Shown piece by piece: positions 34,161 to 45,894 of a stretch of 64,000 nt of DNA (position 1 is its first letter; the number at the start of each line of letters is the position of its first letter). The notes under the pieces are model-generated. The model worked only from the letters and a program-made list of their open reading frames with translations, had not been told where the DNA came from and searched no databases. Position numbers and translations under genes: made by a program. The stretch is from Larimichthys crocea (Eukaryota > Chordata > Actinopteri > Sciaenidae): assembly GCF_000972845.2 (NCBI RefSeq), contig NC_040018.1, positions 7,437,266-7,501,265 on the forward strand, read 5' to 3'.

Positions 34161-35217
34161 ATGTCACATGTGATATATGTCTAGCCTGTCAATATATAAA
34201 AAGAACACAGGGTTGACTGAAGAATCAACATTTAGTCATGAATCCATATCCTCAGATTGAATATCCACAGTGATCCAGGTGTACAGTATATCTTTAACAA
34301 TCTCCTTGACTGTGTACTTTAGGGAATTAATCCCATCTTCATTCATGGTCGAATTTGTGTGTCTCAGTTTACCAGCATTCACTGGATTCTGCTCATTGTG
34401 TAAATCTCTCACATGTTTGATCATCTTGTACTTTCCTATCACCAAGTCAGGTCGAGAAATAGACATTCCAAGGAAGATAACTCGCTGATAGATATCATCG
34501 TCCTCACCACCCCAGCCCCAGAAAGTATTCGAGAAGCCGTTAATCTTTAAGAATTGGCTCTTGGACAATGAAGAAACCCCACCAAAGTTAGTACCGTAGG
34601 GTAACTGGAAGTTAAATTTGTCGATAGCCACAGACAAGTGTCGGGGATTTTGAAAACATCGATAGAGATTACGGTCATCCATAGGAACTAGATCTATGTC
34701 AGAGAAGACAAAGCAGTCATAATCATATTCCTTCAGTGCTTCAACAAATCCTGCATTCATCAATGTACCCTTGTTGAACACACCCTCTCCATCCTGGTTG
34801 ATGATGTAGACACCGTAGTCCAACTGCTGTTGCTCCAATATGGGATGGAGGTAGTACAGCCAGTGTTTCAGGTGCTCATGCCGATTTCAGAATGCCATGA
34901 TGATCGCCACCTAAACAAATTAAATAAGTAGGTGTGCTTTAACATAAATGTAAATAATCATTAAGGCTTTGTTGTATTTAGCCATTAATCCCTTATAATA
35001 TAATTAAGTCTGAATTCCATAAATTGAATTATAAATTACAAAAAAAAAACAATTACAGAATCTATTGACGGATTAAATTAAAAGGGTATTGTTGTGAGTG
35101 TCTCAATACTCTACATTAGTTCCTGTAATTGGTGTATTATCTCCTTGTGTACTTTTAGACTGATTTTAATTGATTTGAAACAAAAACAAAATACAAAAGT
35201 AATGTGCTGATATAAAA

Positions 35218-35303
35218 AAGTATTTTTTGGCTAAATGGTCTTAAAAAGTACAGTACTACTAAGTATTTTTTGGCTAAATGGTCTTAAAAAGTACAGTACT
35301 ACT
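35218..35303. repeat. Perfect 43-base tandem duplication
   Basis: AAGTATTTTTTGGCTAAATG... is present twice without change (35218-35260 and 35261-35303), in the galactosyltransferase intron. Confidence 0.9.
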
Positions 35304-35588
35304 AATATGAATAATAAAGCAATAATGATACTTCTTATATGTTGTCAAATAGGGCCGTCTGCTGGTGTGTGATTGTGCTGTTACCTGTGTAAAACCTGAC
35401 AGACCTGAAGGATATCTACAACCCTTCAAGAACTCCTCAAAGAAAAAGATCTGAACCCTGAAAGATGCCTCAAACTGATCCTTCAAAGTAACACATCCCA
35501 GTTGTACAACAGTGCAATATGTTGACACTGTAATAGGGGGAAAGGCCTATTTTTTTTATACGGGATATGGAATTCAACAATTATCAAA

Positions 35589-35672
35589 GAAAACACCCTG
35601 TTAAGTCCTTAGTTATGCATTCTGAATTTAGAAAACACCCTGTTAAGTCCTTAGTTATGCATTCTGAATTTT
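35589..35672. repeat. 42-base tandem duplication
   Basis: GAAAACACCCTGTTAAGTCC... occurs at 35589-35630 and again at 35631-35672, in the same intron as the 43-base duplication. Confidence 0.9.
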
Positions 35673-38179
35673 AGCAAATTAGTTGTTTTTTTTAACTTCA
35701 CAAACCCTTAAACCTCACAGATCCTTAGTGGTACACTCAGTAAGAGACAACAACTAGGTTCGTAGTTGCAAAGCAAAACATAGCCTCTGAATAGTGAAGA
35801 GAGAGTGAAAAGTAATCAGGTTTAGGGACCAATAAATTTATTGCACAAAGTGTTAAACTACATCACTGCAATTGACCATTTTGCTTCATACATTCAATAA
35901 ACCAAGATGGTTTTTAAGTGTGGATTGGATTTTTTAAATTTGAAATGGAAGTGTAATTTTGGTTGACATGGAAAACTGAAATTGGTGCCTTGGGTAAGCT
36001 TTGCCCCCTAAAAGGTGCTTCTTAAAAAAGGGTTTGTTCAATTTAGTGACAGTTGCTTGTGTGATAAAAAGAGAGCTGAAACCTAGACAGTCTGGTGTCA
36101 ACTATACAAGCCTACCACCACGGTGCCTACTGACTGTGTTCTTTCTGTTTTTGTAACTGCAATGAAATAACAAATAGTTTGTGTTCCTTTCTATACAACA
36201 AAGACCATACAACAACAGCTTATTATAGTTATGTAAGCCATTGCTTTAAGTAGTGTTACTGACACTGCTGTGGATGGAAGGGTTAAGAAATAAGCATAAG
36301 TTCCTACATTCCCTGACATTTTCCCAGGACTTTGATGGAGATGTTCCTTTGTCCATTTACTATGGTCAGGCACGGACTGATAATCTGGCAACTGTCAGAA
36401 CATGTATGAAATGCAACGAGTAGGATAAAGCCACCCAACCCCTTGATGAATATGATAAAATGTCAATCAAATAATTTGTCTATTGCCCTATGGCCAAGTT
36501 GGTTAGTTTAATGCAGGTGAAATGAGCATTAGCGTTATTTTGACTGTAAGACATTGTAGGCTACACTTCATTCTAAACGAAATAGTCTTTAATGTGAGAA
36601 AACTTGTTCACTATTCACCAACAATAACAATAAGTCAGTGGGCAGCATTCTGATTTCTTATTAGACTATAATTGTTTGTGGGCTGAGTACTAGGCTGGCC
36701 TATTGGCTAAGTTGCTTTTTTGTCCTGCAGATATAGCAGTTATTCATGTAGCCTAGATGGTAGGGACAATGTAGGCTACATAACTGATAGAAAATCTCAC
36801 TTTTAATTAATAAATTATATAATTTTGTCTATGTTATGTGAATGCAGCTGCAGGTATCTGTACATTTCAGTAATTCTAGCCTAGGCATATTTAAAGCCAC
36901 CACCACTCACCAAAAATGTGAGTGAAAAGTGAAGAGTCAGCACTCTCAGTTTCTTTGTTCAACTAGTAGTCCTCGGGTAAGCTCCCATTTAGGCCTGGAA
37001 AACAATGGGCTGTTTTATGTAGCTAGGTGGCTAAAGACAATGTAAGTTGCCTACAATGAAAGAAAATAACACTTTTTAAAATGACATAATTTTGTTCATT
37101 GCTAGTGTTATGTCAGTGCAGCTGTGTTTGAATCCAATAATTCTGGACCTGACTGCATCTTTATGTATATATATATAAAAACTCACCCCACAGATGTGAT
37201 CCATCATTTCTCATCACTATTCTTTTACTGTGATTGAGTAGTGCAGTGTATTTTTATAGTGTTAATAAATGACAAGTTTGGAAGTATTTAATGTGTCCAC
37301 TCTCACTGATTCCTGTTAAGTCATTGCATGGCTCAAGGTATGTTGTTTTAAAGACTTGCACAGTTGCACCGAAAAGACTGAAAAGGTGTGTTATCAAATG
37401 TTGTGGGCCGCTCTGGTCCAAAATGCCAGGGCCGATTTTTTGTCCCAGTCCGCCCCTGACTATGGTTCATCACATCATAACCACCATGGGGATTCTTTTT
37501 TGTTTTCATTACTGCTTCAGTTATGTGATATACATGGTAAAAACTTTCCCTATACTATGTTCAAGACTTCAATGTAAGTTGTTGCTGATTTAATTAGCAT
37601 TGTTTTGACACATTATATAAATAGTAGATTTTTTTTTAATTTGATAACAAGTATCTAAATCATGGTAAACTCTTCCAGATCTCAGTTCTTGTTTTCTATA
37701 CTATTACTATAGCCTATATTTGTCTTTCCATTCATTCACTTACCTTCTGTCGGGCGATACAGTCCGGTGGCTTGTACCTTCCTCCTTCCTTGAAAGGAGA
37801 ACTGATATTCTTTCTCACCTCATCCAAAGTCTGTTTATAATCAAAATCCACATTGAGAGGACCCTTAAGACCTGGAGGGGTGTCAGGACAGGGTCCTAAA
37901 GACTTGCTCGTATTAGGTGGCATCCGTGTCTTCTCTTGTCTGGCATTTGTGGCATTAGTCCATTTCCAAATCAGTCCCACACGTCTCATCGAAGAAAGGC
38001 GGATGTTTCCATTTGCTGCATGATACACAGTTAAAAGAGTTACAGATCTGTATTTACTGAAGTGCAGAAACAAAAGAAAACCCGCCACACCGAGCAAAGT
38101 AAAAAGGGACAGGGTGTAAAAGAGTTTTTTCATCATCTTTGCTTCCCCTGAAGTTGAGTATTGTATACACAACAACTCT

Positions 38180-39440
38180 CATACAGCTCTGATATTGTAG
38201 CCGCATTAAAATCATGTCGCAAAAGCCATCAGATAGGATTACATTTTTTATATCAGCTTCCTTATCGAAACCAGTTGATCAAGTTAGGCCTCACACCTCT
38301 TGACACAGAATCTATTTACTGATTAAATTAAAAGTGTGGATTTTTTTAATTAATAATATTTAGATTACAGTGGTGGAAAAGAATACTCTTGCACAGCTTT
38401 TTCCATGTTGCCACTCTGCATCTTAAGGGTGGTGCTCCACTTTGCCTTTGTTGGCGACGTCGATGTACGATTCAGCGCTCAATGCGACGTCTACGTATAT
38501 GTCCAGGTTTCAACAGGCTGCTGCAGCTCAGACAGATGAACAAAGAGCTGAACTTTGAACTTCAATGACTGATAACTCAATACATTTTGACAGGCAATGG
38601 CCAATTTCTCTCTTTAATAGTAATATAAAGTAATATAAAGTAAGTTATAAGGTAAAGTAATAAAAAAAACATTGTTCACACCCACAGCCACTCACAGAGT
38701 GCACACAGGGTCAGTTGAATCCAGTTTCAGTTTTCTTATGGCCCAATTTTGACTTGTCACAGCAGGAAACACAGGTTGACTGTGTACAGAAATGCGGTTC
38801 AGTTCCAGTAAGTGTCCCGTGACGGTGACAGTGAACCAGCAATAGCAGGACTGTCCCTGAGTGGAATGCAGTTATCATTAATACACCTGTGAGTTTCCTA
38901 ATATGACATGTCAAAATATCTGCTGTGCAACAAGTCCATGACAGTTATTAATTTTGTTCTAATCATTTTTGTAAAGATGAATGTAAACTTGTAACTAAAG
39001 CTGTCAGATAACTGTAGTGAAGTATATTATTATTATTGTTCATTAATATTATAGAAAGTGACATGAAAGGAAAAAAAATCAAGTCTCAAGTACATCTACT
39101 TACAATTACATAAGTAAATGTACTTACATTCCACCAGTGATTCCAATCACTTGTTCATACAGACACTGATTACTACATATGTTTCTTTTTTGTCATTTGT
39201 TCCCAACTATACAATAAATAAAATTGAGATAACCCAAAACCCGAATGAGGAAAATAAGTGAAAAGTGAGATATCTGTTTTTTTCAATTGAACCCCTGTGG
39301 CCAAATTATAACACAGATAGTTAGTGGTAGTGTCTTTAATGTGAATTCCTGCATATGATTCATTATTATCATTACTGAGCTGAAAAATCTGACGACCGTG
39401 ACAGAGAGGAGGATGCTGTCCAGGCTCCCCTCACTCTCTC
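38180..39440. other. Region upstream of the galactosyltransferase, no gene recognised
   Basis: AT-rich DNA with poly(A/T) runs. It would hold the promoter of the galactosyltransferase, but no clear core element was identified. Confidence 0.4.
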
Positions 39441-39455
39441 TATGACCACAGACTA

Positions 39456-39459
<4 letters not shown>

Positions 39460-39507
<48 letters not shown>

Positions 39508-39602
39508 TATATGTGTGTAATTTATAGATATATATATTATATATAACATATATATACACCACACACCACACACACACACACACCACACCACAAACACCAT
39601 AT

Positions 39603-39669
<67 letters not shown>

Positions 39670-39690
39670 ATATATATATATATAGGAGAT
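39460..39690. repeat. Compound microsatellite (TG)n / (CA)n / (TA)n
   Basis: A TG run of about 40 bases (39461-39500) is followed by CA-rich and then long TA tracts to about 39685. Confidence 0.92.
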
Positions 39691-40064
39691 TTTGTAATAA
39701 AAATAATTTCCCTGATTCTGATGTTATATCATGAAAGTATGGCATTTACACAGAACAAAAAAACAACTTTTGTTTTTGCTCTAATTTTTCATGAGATGAA
39801 CTCAAAGATCTAAAACATTTTCTATATACACATATATAACCATTAACCATTTCTCTCAAATATTGTTCACAAATCTGTGTAAATCTGTGATAGTGAGCAC
39901 TTCTCTTTTGCCGAGATAACACTTAACACCTAACTCAACACAGTTTTGTTGAGTTAGGTCTGACAGCTGTTTTTAACTAATTTTTGGGTGCGGAATCTAA
40001 AACTGATCTCAGTTTTTCTCTATCACATCAAGTTTTTGAACTATAGGATCCCTGTTTTCCTAAA

Positions 40065-40402
40065 AAATCTGAAAAATACTGTACTTGTGCTTGTTTTCAC
40101 TTAAACCAAAGTAACAGTCTGTGCAGTGATCTTTTTGGGGATACCAAATGCAACCTTTGACGTGTTCCTTTGGTCCACATCCGTAAAATCTCGACACACT
40201 GCTTGCACACTTTGTGAGGGGCCCATGGCTTGTTGTCTTGATCACCGAGTTTTACTTTAAAATATGCAAAATATGCTTGTTTGACAAATGCACTGATGTT
40301 TGCTTTCCTCTGACTTGGAATGGTGAAACTAGCACAAATACAGCAAAAGGAGTCAGGGCTGTTTAGGCGTTTACGACGAGAAGTAGCAGGAGCAGACATG
40401 AT
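40065..40402 (-). pseudogene. Remnant of an interspersed Cys-motif (CxxC) protein family
   Basis: The frame from about 40399 encodes MSAPATSRRKRLNSPDSFCC, then FVKQAYFAYFKVKLGDQD and WAPHKVCKQCVE. It breaks near 40165, and the continuation in another frame gives HCTDCYF. Paired cysteines (CCIC, CKQC, CTDC) suggest zinc binding. I recall similar multi-copy predicted proteins in animal genomes but cannot name the element they belong to. Confidence 0.55.
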
Positions 40403-40676
40403 CTGGAACAAAGGAAATTTATACCTATGGAAATAAGATGGAGATGGAATAGTTACAAGCTTTGAAAACTACAAAAACAGCATCAAACCAAATAGAACTT
40501 ACAACGGTATGCCCATGGTGACGAAGTGAAGAGAACAGCAGCACAGATCCTCTTCATTCTACTATGCCAGCTTTCTGTGTGCAGATATTGATAGTACTGA
40601 CCTATTGGGAGCTGCACACACCTCTCACCACACTGTCTCAATTGTGACTGCACAAACAAGTTGCCACGTAGCTGTA

Positions 40677-41061
40677 GATTACATTACATTACATTACATT
40701 ACATTGCATTTAGCAGACGCTTTTATCCAAAGCGACTTACAGAGGAGGACATAAGCTGAGAAAGGTGTAAAGGAGCACAGAGTAGTTGTTAGTTTTGTTA
40801 GTTTTGTTAGGCAGGGAGGCATTCTTGAAACAGAAAGGTTTTTACAAGTTTTTTAAAGGTAGAAAGTGATGTTGCTGTTCTAGTAGCCGTTGGTAGGTCA
40901 TTCCACCATTTGGGGACAACCACAGAGAAGAGTTTAGAGTGACCTTGCTTTGCGAGAGGCGAGGGTACAACTAGACGGTTTGTATGAGCGGAGCGTAACG
41001 CACTGGTCGGGACGTGAGCCTTTAGTAAGACAAGATGAGTCCAATCGTGATCAGCTGGCAA
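40677..41061 (-). mobile_element. 3' end of a CR1/L2-type LINE
   Basis: The minus-strand frame from 41061 ends in the motif PKWWNDLPTATRTATSLSTF followed by FKKLVKTFLFQ, the typical C-terminus of CR1/L2-group reverse transcriptase proteins. It is followed by the 3' UTR with AAGTCGCTTTGGATAAAAGC and a (TAATG)n tail at 40677-40706. RT itself is missing. Confidence 0.75.
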
Positions 41062-41408
41062 GTCTTACTACAGCTCATCAGTGGAACTTTGCTGATCTGG
41101 AGGGTCAGCTGTGGACAAAAAAAACATGACGTGCTAGAAAAAAACTGACTGCAATTTTGGAATCAGCATGCCAATTTTAGTTTTAATCAGCATAAAATCT
41201 TAACTCAACTGAATTTTTTTTTCAAATTTTTCCCCAGTGTATTCCATCCCACCTCACAGGTGTGACATATCAAGATGCTGATTAGACAGCATGATTATTG
41301 CCCAGGTGTGCCTTAGGCTGGCCACAATAAAAGGCCACTCCAAAATGTTCAGTTTTATCACACAGAACAATGCCACAGATGTGAGTTTTGACTTAACGTG
41401 CAATTGGC

Positions 41409-42254
41409 ATGCTGACAGCAGGAATGTCCACCAGAGCTGTTGCCCGTGAACTGAATGTTTATTTCTCTACTATAAGCCGTCTCCAAAGGCGTTTCAGAGA
41501 ATTTGGCAGTACATCCAACCGGCCTCACAACCGCAGACCACGTGTAACCACACCAGCCCAGGACCTCCACATCCAGCATGTTCACCTCCAAGATCGTCCG
41601 AGACCAGCCACTCGGACAGCTGCTGCAACAATCGGTTTACATAACCAAAGAATTTTTGCACAAACTGTCAGAAACCGTCTCAGGGAAGCTCGTCATCCTC
41701 ATCGGGGTCTCAACCTGGTGGTAACCAAGGGTAACCAATTTGAGTGGGCAAATGCTCACAATGGTGTCTGGCACGTTGGAGAGGTGTTCTCTTCACGGAT
41801 GAATCCCGGTTTTCTCTGTTCAGGGCAGACGGCGTGTGTGGCATCGTGTGGGTGAGCGGTTTTCTGATGTCAGTGTTGTGGCATATGTTACGGACGACGA
41901 GCACAGGTGCATTTTATTGATGGCATTGTGAATGCACAGAGATACCGTGACGAGATCCTGAGGCCCATTGTTGTGCCATTCATCCACGACCATCACCTCA
42001 TGTTGCAGCATGATAATGCACGGCCCCATGTTGCAAGGATCTGTACACAATTCCTGGAAGCTGAAAACATCCTAGTTCTTGCATGGCCAGCATACTCACC
42101 GGACATGTCACCCACTGAGCATGTTTGGGATGCTCTGGATCGACGTATACGATGGCGTGATCCAGTTTCTGCCAATATCCAGCATCAACATCACACAGCC
42201 ATTGAAGAGGAGTGGACCAACATTCCACAGGCCACAATCAACAACCTGATCTGA
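41409..42254 (+). pseudogene. Tc1-like transposase remnant
   Basis: The N-terminal helix-turn-helix region (MSTRAVARELNVYFSTISRL and GSTSNRPHNRRPR) is in one frame to about 41855, and the C-terminal catalytic part (HDNARPHVAR, AYSPDMSPTEHVWD) in another from 41907. DD(34)E-type residues are visible (D in LQHDNA, E in PTEHVW). Frame breaks and a deletion near 41840-41905 remove the section with the first catalytic Asp context. Confidence 0.85.
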
Positions 42255-43099
42255 ACCTGAACTCTATGCGAAGGAGATGTGTTGGACTGCGTGAGGCAAA
42301 TGGTGGTCACACCAGATACTGACTGGACGTTTCAGAGTGACCTTTTATTGTGGTCAGCCTAAGGCACACCTGTGCAATATTCATGCTCTAATCAGCATCT
42401 TGATAAGCCACACCTGTGAGGTGGGATGGATTATCTCGGCAAAGGAGAAGTGCTCACTATCAGATTTACACAGATTTGTGAACAATATTTGAGAGAGATT
42501 TTGTGTATATAGAAAATGTTTTAGATCTTTGAGTTCATCTCATGAAAAATGAGAGCAAAAACAAAAGTCTTTATATTTTTGTTCAGTGTAATTAGAAGCA
42601 TGCAATGGTATTTTCTTCACCCTGAACAACTTATTGAAACAAAAGCTAACAACAGTGGTGTGTATAGCACAACAAAAACTGTCTCAATAACTCGTCATGT
42701 ATCCATGACCATCGATTACAGCTCGACTAGACGTCTCATGCTGTTCACAAGTCGACTTATTGCAACCTGCTGATGACACTCTGTGACACTCAGTGGTAAC
42801 TTCCCTCTGAGTATATCCTGTTTGAAGCCTCGCACTGGCCAGGTACTGTTGATGGATTGTTAGGTGTCGCCTTGATGAAGACGACATGGTGAAGAGGACT
42901 GTTTAAATACAAACTGTCACTGAAGCAGAACATTCAGTGGTCCATTCATGGATCAGACACTTGTTGTGATTTGTAATCACCTTCTTATAGAACGGCATGT
43001 TATGCAATAAGTAACATTGAACAGTTGGACAAAAGTTTACACAAGGTCAAATTAAGTTCACCTGTAAAGATTTCAGGTGCACACTGAAATTTCATCTGT

Positions 43100-43385
43100 A
43101 AGCTGAATATCCTGAACTTTTTGTGAGTAGTGTATATGAACTCCTTCAACACTGTTGGAAAATCTTCCCAGGTGATGACCTCACGAAGCAGACTGAGAGA
43201 ATACCTAGAGTGTGTAAAGCTGTCTACTTTGAAGGATCTAAAATATAAAACAGATTTTACTTTTTTTACACATAATTCCATATGTGTTATTTCATAGTTG
43301 TGATGTCTTTAGTGTGAATCTACAATGTAGAAAATAATACAAATACACAAAAAAAAACAACATTTGTTTTGACTGGTACTATACC
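43100..43385 (+). mobile_element. 3' end of another Tc1-like transposon
   Basis: It shows the transposase C-terminus (PGDDLTKQTERIPRVCKAV ... YFEGSKI) and a 3' end with CATATGTGTTATTTCATAGTT, CTACAATGTAGAAAATA and TTTTGACTGGTACTATA, the terminal sequence of a common fish Tc1 family. The left part is absent. Confidence 0.7.
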
Positions 43386-43393
43386 CCCTAAAA

Positions 43394-43891
43394 CAGGGGT
43401 CCCCAAACTTTTTTCGGTGCGGGCCACATCAACTTGCCTTTCTGTGAAAGGCCGGAGCCGTGAGCCACCTTTGCCCCTGAGCCTTTCCAAGCTGACCCAG
43501 AGCCAGTCGCGGAGGAAATGCGCCCGGCGGAGGCCAGCCAGCGCCGGGGAGAGGTCCCACGAGGGGATCCTCCCGCACCGTGTGGCCGTCCCTGACCCGC
43601 CGAGTAAATGAGTAAAGACTGCGCGGAAGTTGAACACGAGCAAAGTCCCGTCGAAATATACCATTGTGTGATGGGATGAAAATTAGCTAGTACTGTAAAT
43701 AGTTCGTAAATAAGGTAGATTTTAATTAGAATGCCAAGCTTAATCATTCAGTGTGGATATTTTATAATAGGAAAATGCAATTTTGAAAAATAGGCCATCT
43801 TTAGAGAGATTGTTTGGGATCGTTAAGTGGGCCACTCCAATTGTTTAGGCGGGCCGGATATGGCCCACGGGCCGTAGTTTGGAGACCCCTG
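43394..43891. mobile_element. hAT-like non-autonomous element (same family as 26046-26699)
   Basis: Ends CAGGGGTCCCCAAACT and AGTTTGGAGACCCCTG. Flanking octamers CCCTAAAA and GTCTAAAA match at 6 of 8. The interior follows the 26046 copy but lacks about 150 bases near its left end. Confidence 0.85.
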
Positions 43892-45309
43892 GTCTAAAAG
43901 ATCAAGAAATCTCTCCCCCTGTGAAGCTTTGGTGAGCCAGGACTCCTAGGTTGAGAGCCAGCATACACTCTGATGATGGCCAGGTTTAAGAGACAAAAGC
44001 ACACTGCACAACTTAAGTTCCATCTGTAGCTACTAAACTTGCCACATTACGTCATGCTCCAGAAGTGAATATTGGCATTGCATGTAAATTCTGTACAGCC
44101 AAATCCTCCAAATTATCCCCTATTTCTGGGTTGCCATGGCTGCTACAGTTTTTCTTCCCTCTGTACTGTTCCTGTATATTCCTTCAGTTCAGATTTCTCT
44201 CAGCTCTCATTTCTTTGGTTTCTCCCTGTCCAGCACCACTCCTGCTAGAACAAACAGCATCGCCCACAGCTATTAGTCTAACCTGATGCACGCTGATAAC
44301 AACTCATACACCAACACAGGCTTATGTCTCTCGCATGCCAGATTCAGCCTGTGGCTTCTGTGTGCTGTGGGCAAGATATTAATCTCAGTTTCAAAAGACT
44401 GACCCGGTGCTGTGAATTACAAACATGATTTCTTTTCGTTGTTTCTGCATTTCAGAACAAACATTATGTCTTGTACCTGCAGATGAAAGATGTAAAATAC
44501 AGTTTTATGTGAAGAAAACGTGCATTTGGTTTGAAATTGTGTTTCCCCACCATGTCACATCTCCTTAACAACAGATTTTTGTGTACTGTATTTTATCTAG
44601 GATGGAAACTGTTACTCATACAGCAACATGCAGCAAAGGGACAACTCCCACACATGTGGTAGAACCAAATGCTTATATCCAAATTGTGGAAAGTAACTTT
44701 AAAGTACATTTACTCAATATATTATATGTCACTTTATATCGCTCGCTGTGAGGGAATTTGTCTCTTCTTGTATGCCACATATGGGGTTGCACGGGGTCAA
44801 CATATGTCCTGATATATAGAGCGTAGAGATATAGAGCAGCTGTATGTTTGTGTTTAGGAAAGCAGTCTGATCATTACTATGGTAACCGAGCTCAGATGAT
44901 AGGACTGTCTCACCGCAGATAGGTAAATCAAATAGATACTAAAATGTGACCAATTGGCAAATACCTTACATTGCAGATGCATTATCACCATTTATGGACA
45001 GAGTAGTTGTGTCACTGTGCAGAGGACATATAGACAAGTCAGAGAGGACAGCTTCTTCAGAACTGAGGCATTCTCTTTGATCAAGCTCCAATGAACATTC
45101 TCCGCAACTAATCATGATTCAAAATCTCAAGCTAATAGCTCGCGTCTATTGTCAAAATTATCAAACAGCCTTTACTTCTGATGTGTGACTCATTTTTGAC
45201 CACGTGAAGTGTACCTTAAAGGTCCAGTGTGTCAGACTGTTTAGGGCCTCTATTTACAGAATTTGGCAGAAATGTAATATAATACCCACAACTATATTTT
45301 TATTGGTGT
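43892..45309. other. No gene recognised
   Basis: Unique-looking AT-rich DNA. No splice-site-bounded frame or known repeat was identified. Confidence 0.4.
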
Positions 45310-45797
45310 ACAGTTGTCCCTCGCTATAGCGAGGTTCACTTTTCACTTTTTTTGGGTGTAATTTTTCATGCTTTTTTTTACAGCGTACTGTACAGTATGA
45401 ACGCGCATTGTGTTCGGCACCGTCAGAAGAACTGTGAAATATGCATGAGTTACTGGTAATAATTTCTTATGTGTCAAACCTCGTAGATTGATCATTAAAA
45501 TTAAATTTGTTAAAAATGTTTGGCCTTGAAAACAGGTTTTGATCTTTGGTTTCATTTACTAATACAGTATTGTACTTATTTTATTAAATCTGCAAAAGTT
45601 TGAACTTTGAGTGTTTAAATAAGAGAGAAATGTGAGAAAATGTTAATGCCTGTCTGAGAAAAGTGTATAAAAGTGTGTGGTTAGGAGTTTTACGGCCTTA
45701 AAACATGTATAATAATTGTAAAACTTACTTCGCGGATTTCGTTTATTGTGGGTTATTTTTAGAACGTATCCCCCGCGATAAACGAGGGACCACTGTA
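45310..45797. mobile_element. Pogo/Tigger-like MITE (second copy)
   Basis: It starts ACAGTTGTCCCTCGCTATAG and ends AAACGAGGGACCACTGTA, as in the copy at 30010-30317, and shares AAAAGTGTGTGGTTAGG and CTTCGCGGATTTCGTTTATT. It has about 170 bases more interior than that copy. Confidence 0.75.
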
Positions 45798-45894
45798 TAA
45801 TCAAATAAAAATGAATTAAAAAATAAAATAAGACTTACATAAAGTTACATACAGAAATGTGTTTGAACAGTTGGTGGTAATAAGTATAAGAAGT

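Larger units (their letters stand above)
34236..38175 (-). pseudogene. b4galt1-like: Beta-1,4-galactosyltransferase (B4GALT1/2-like), two exons, in-frame stop
   Basis: B4GALTs are Golgi type II membrane enzymes that transfer galactose from UDP-Gal to GlcNAc. Exon 1 (38175-37744) encodes a short cytoplasmic end, a membrane anchor (LFYTLSLFTLLGVAGFLLFL), a stem, and the domain start GGRYKPPDCIARQK. Exon 2 (34910-34236) encodes all of the catalytic domain. It includes the metal-binding DxD region FVFSDIDLVPM, FGGVSSLSK, the catalytic GWGGEDDD and MIKHVRD, and closes at TGA 34236. At 34889-34887 an in-frame TGA replaces the Arg of the conserved PFRNR motif (here AF-stop-NRHEH). Everything after it stays open, so the change is either recent, a polymorphism or a sequence error. 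The internal start at MMKK (38136) is as plausible as 38175. Confidence 0.82.
39923..41243. mobile_element. Insertion inside the Tc1 left arm
   Basis: It separates CGAGATAA from CCATCCCACC, blocks that are adjacent in the intact inverted right arm (42430-42445). It contains a Cys-motif protein remnant and a LINE 3' end. I see no clear terminal repeats or target duplication at its edges. Confidence 0.7.
39749..42588 (+). mobile_element. Tc1-like transposon, interrupted by a 1.3 kb insertion
   Basis: The ends CACAGAACAAAA and TTTTTGTTCAGTG are flanked by TA on both sides (39747-39748, 42589-42590). The long terminal repeats share AACTCAAAGATCTAAAACATTTTC and AATATTGTTCACAAATCTGTG. Between the left repeat (to about 39922) and the block CCATCCCACCTCACAGG at 41246 lies foreign DNA. 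The transposase remnant spans 41409-42254. Confidence 0.88.

Noticed and set aside
34270..34488. Plus-strand open frame inside the galactosyltransferase exon
   Set aside because: It is antisense to the clearly recognisable catalytic domain.
39440..39745. Open frame of about 100 codons over the microsatellite
   Set aside because: It encodes only TY/IY and HT repeats from TA and CA runs.
43320..43747. Open frames of 114 and 119 codons
   Set aside because: They cross the junction between a Tc1 end and a hAT-like non-autonomous element and resemble no protein.
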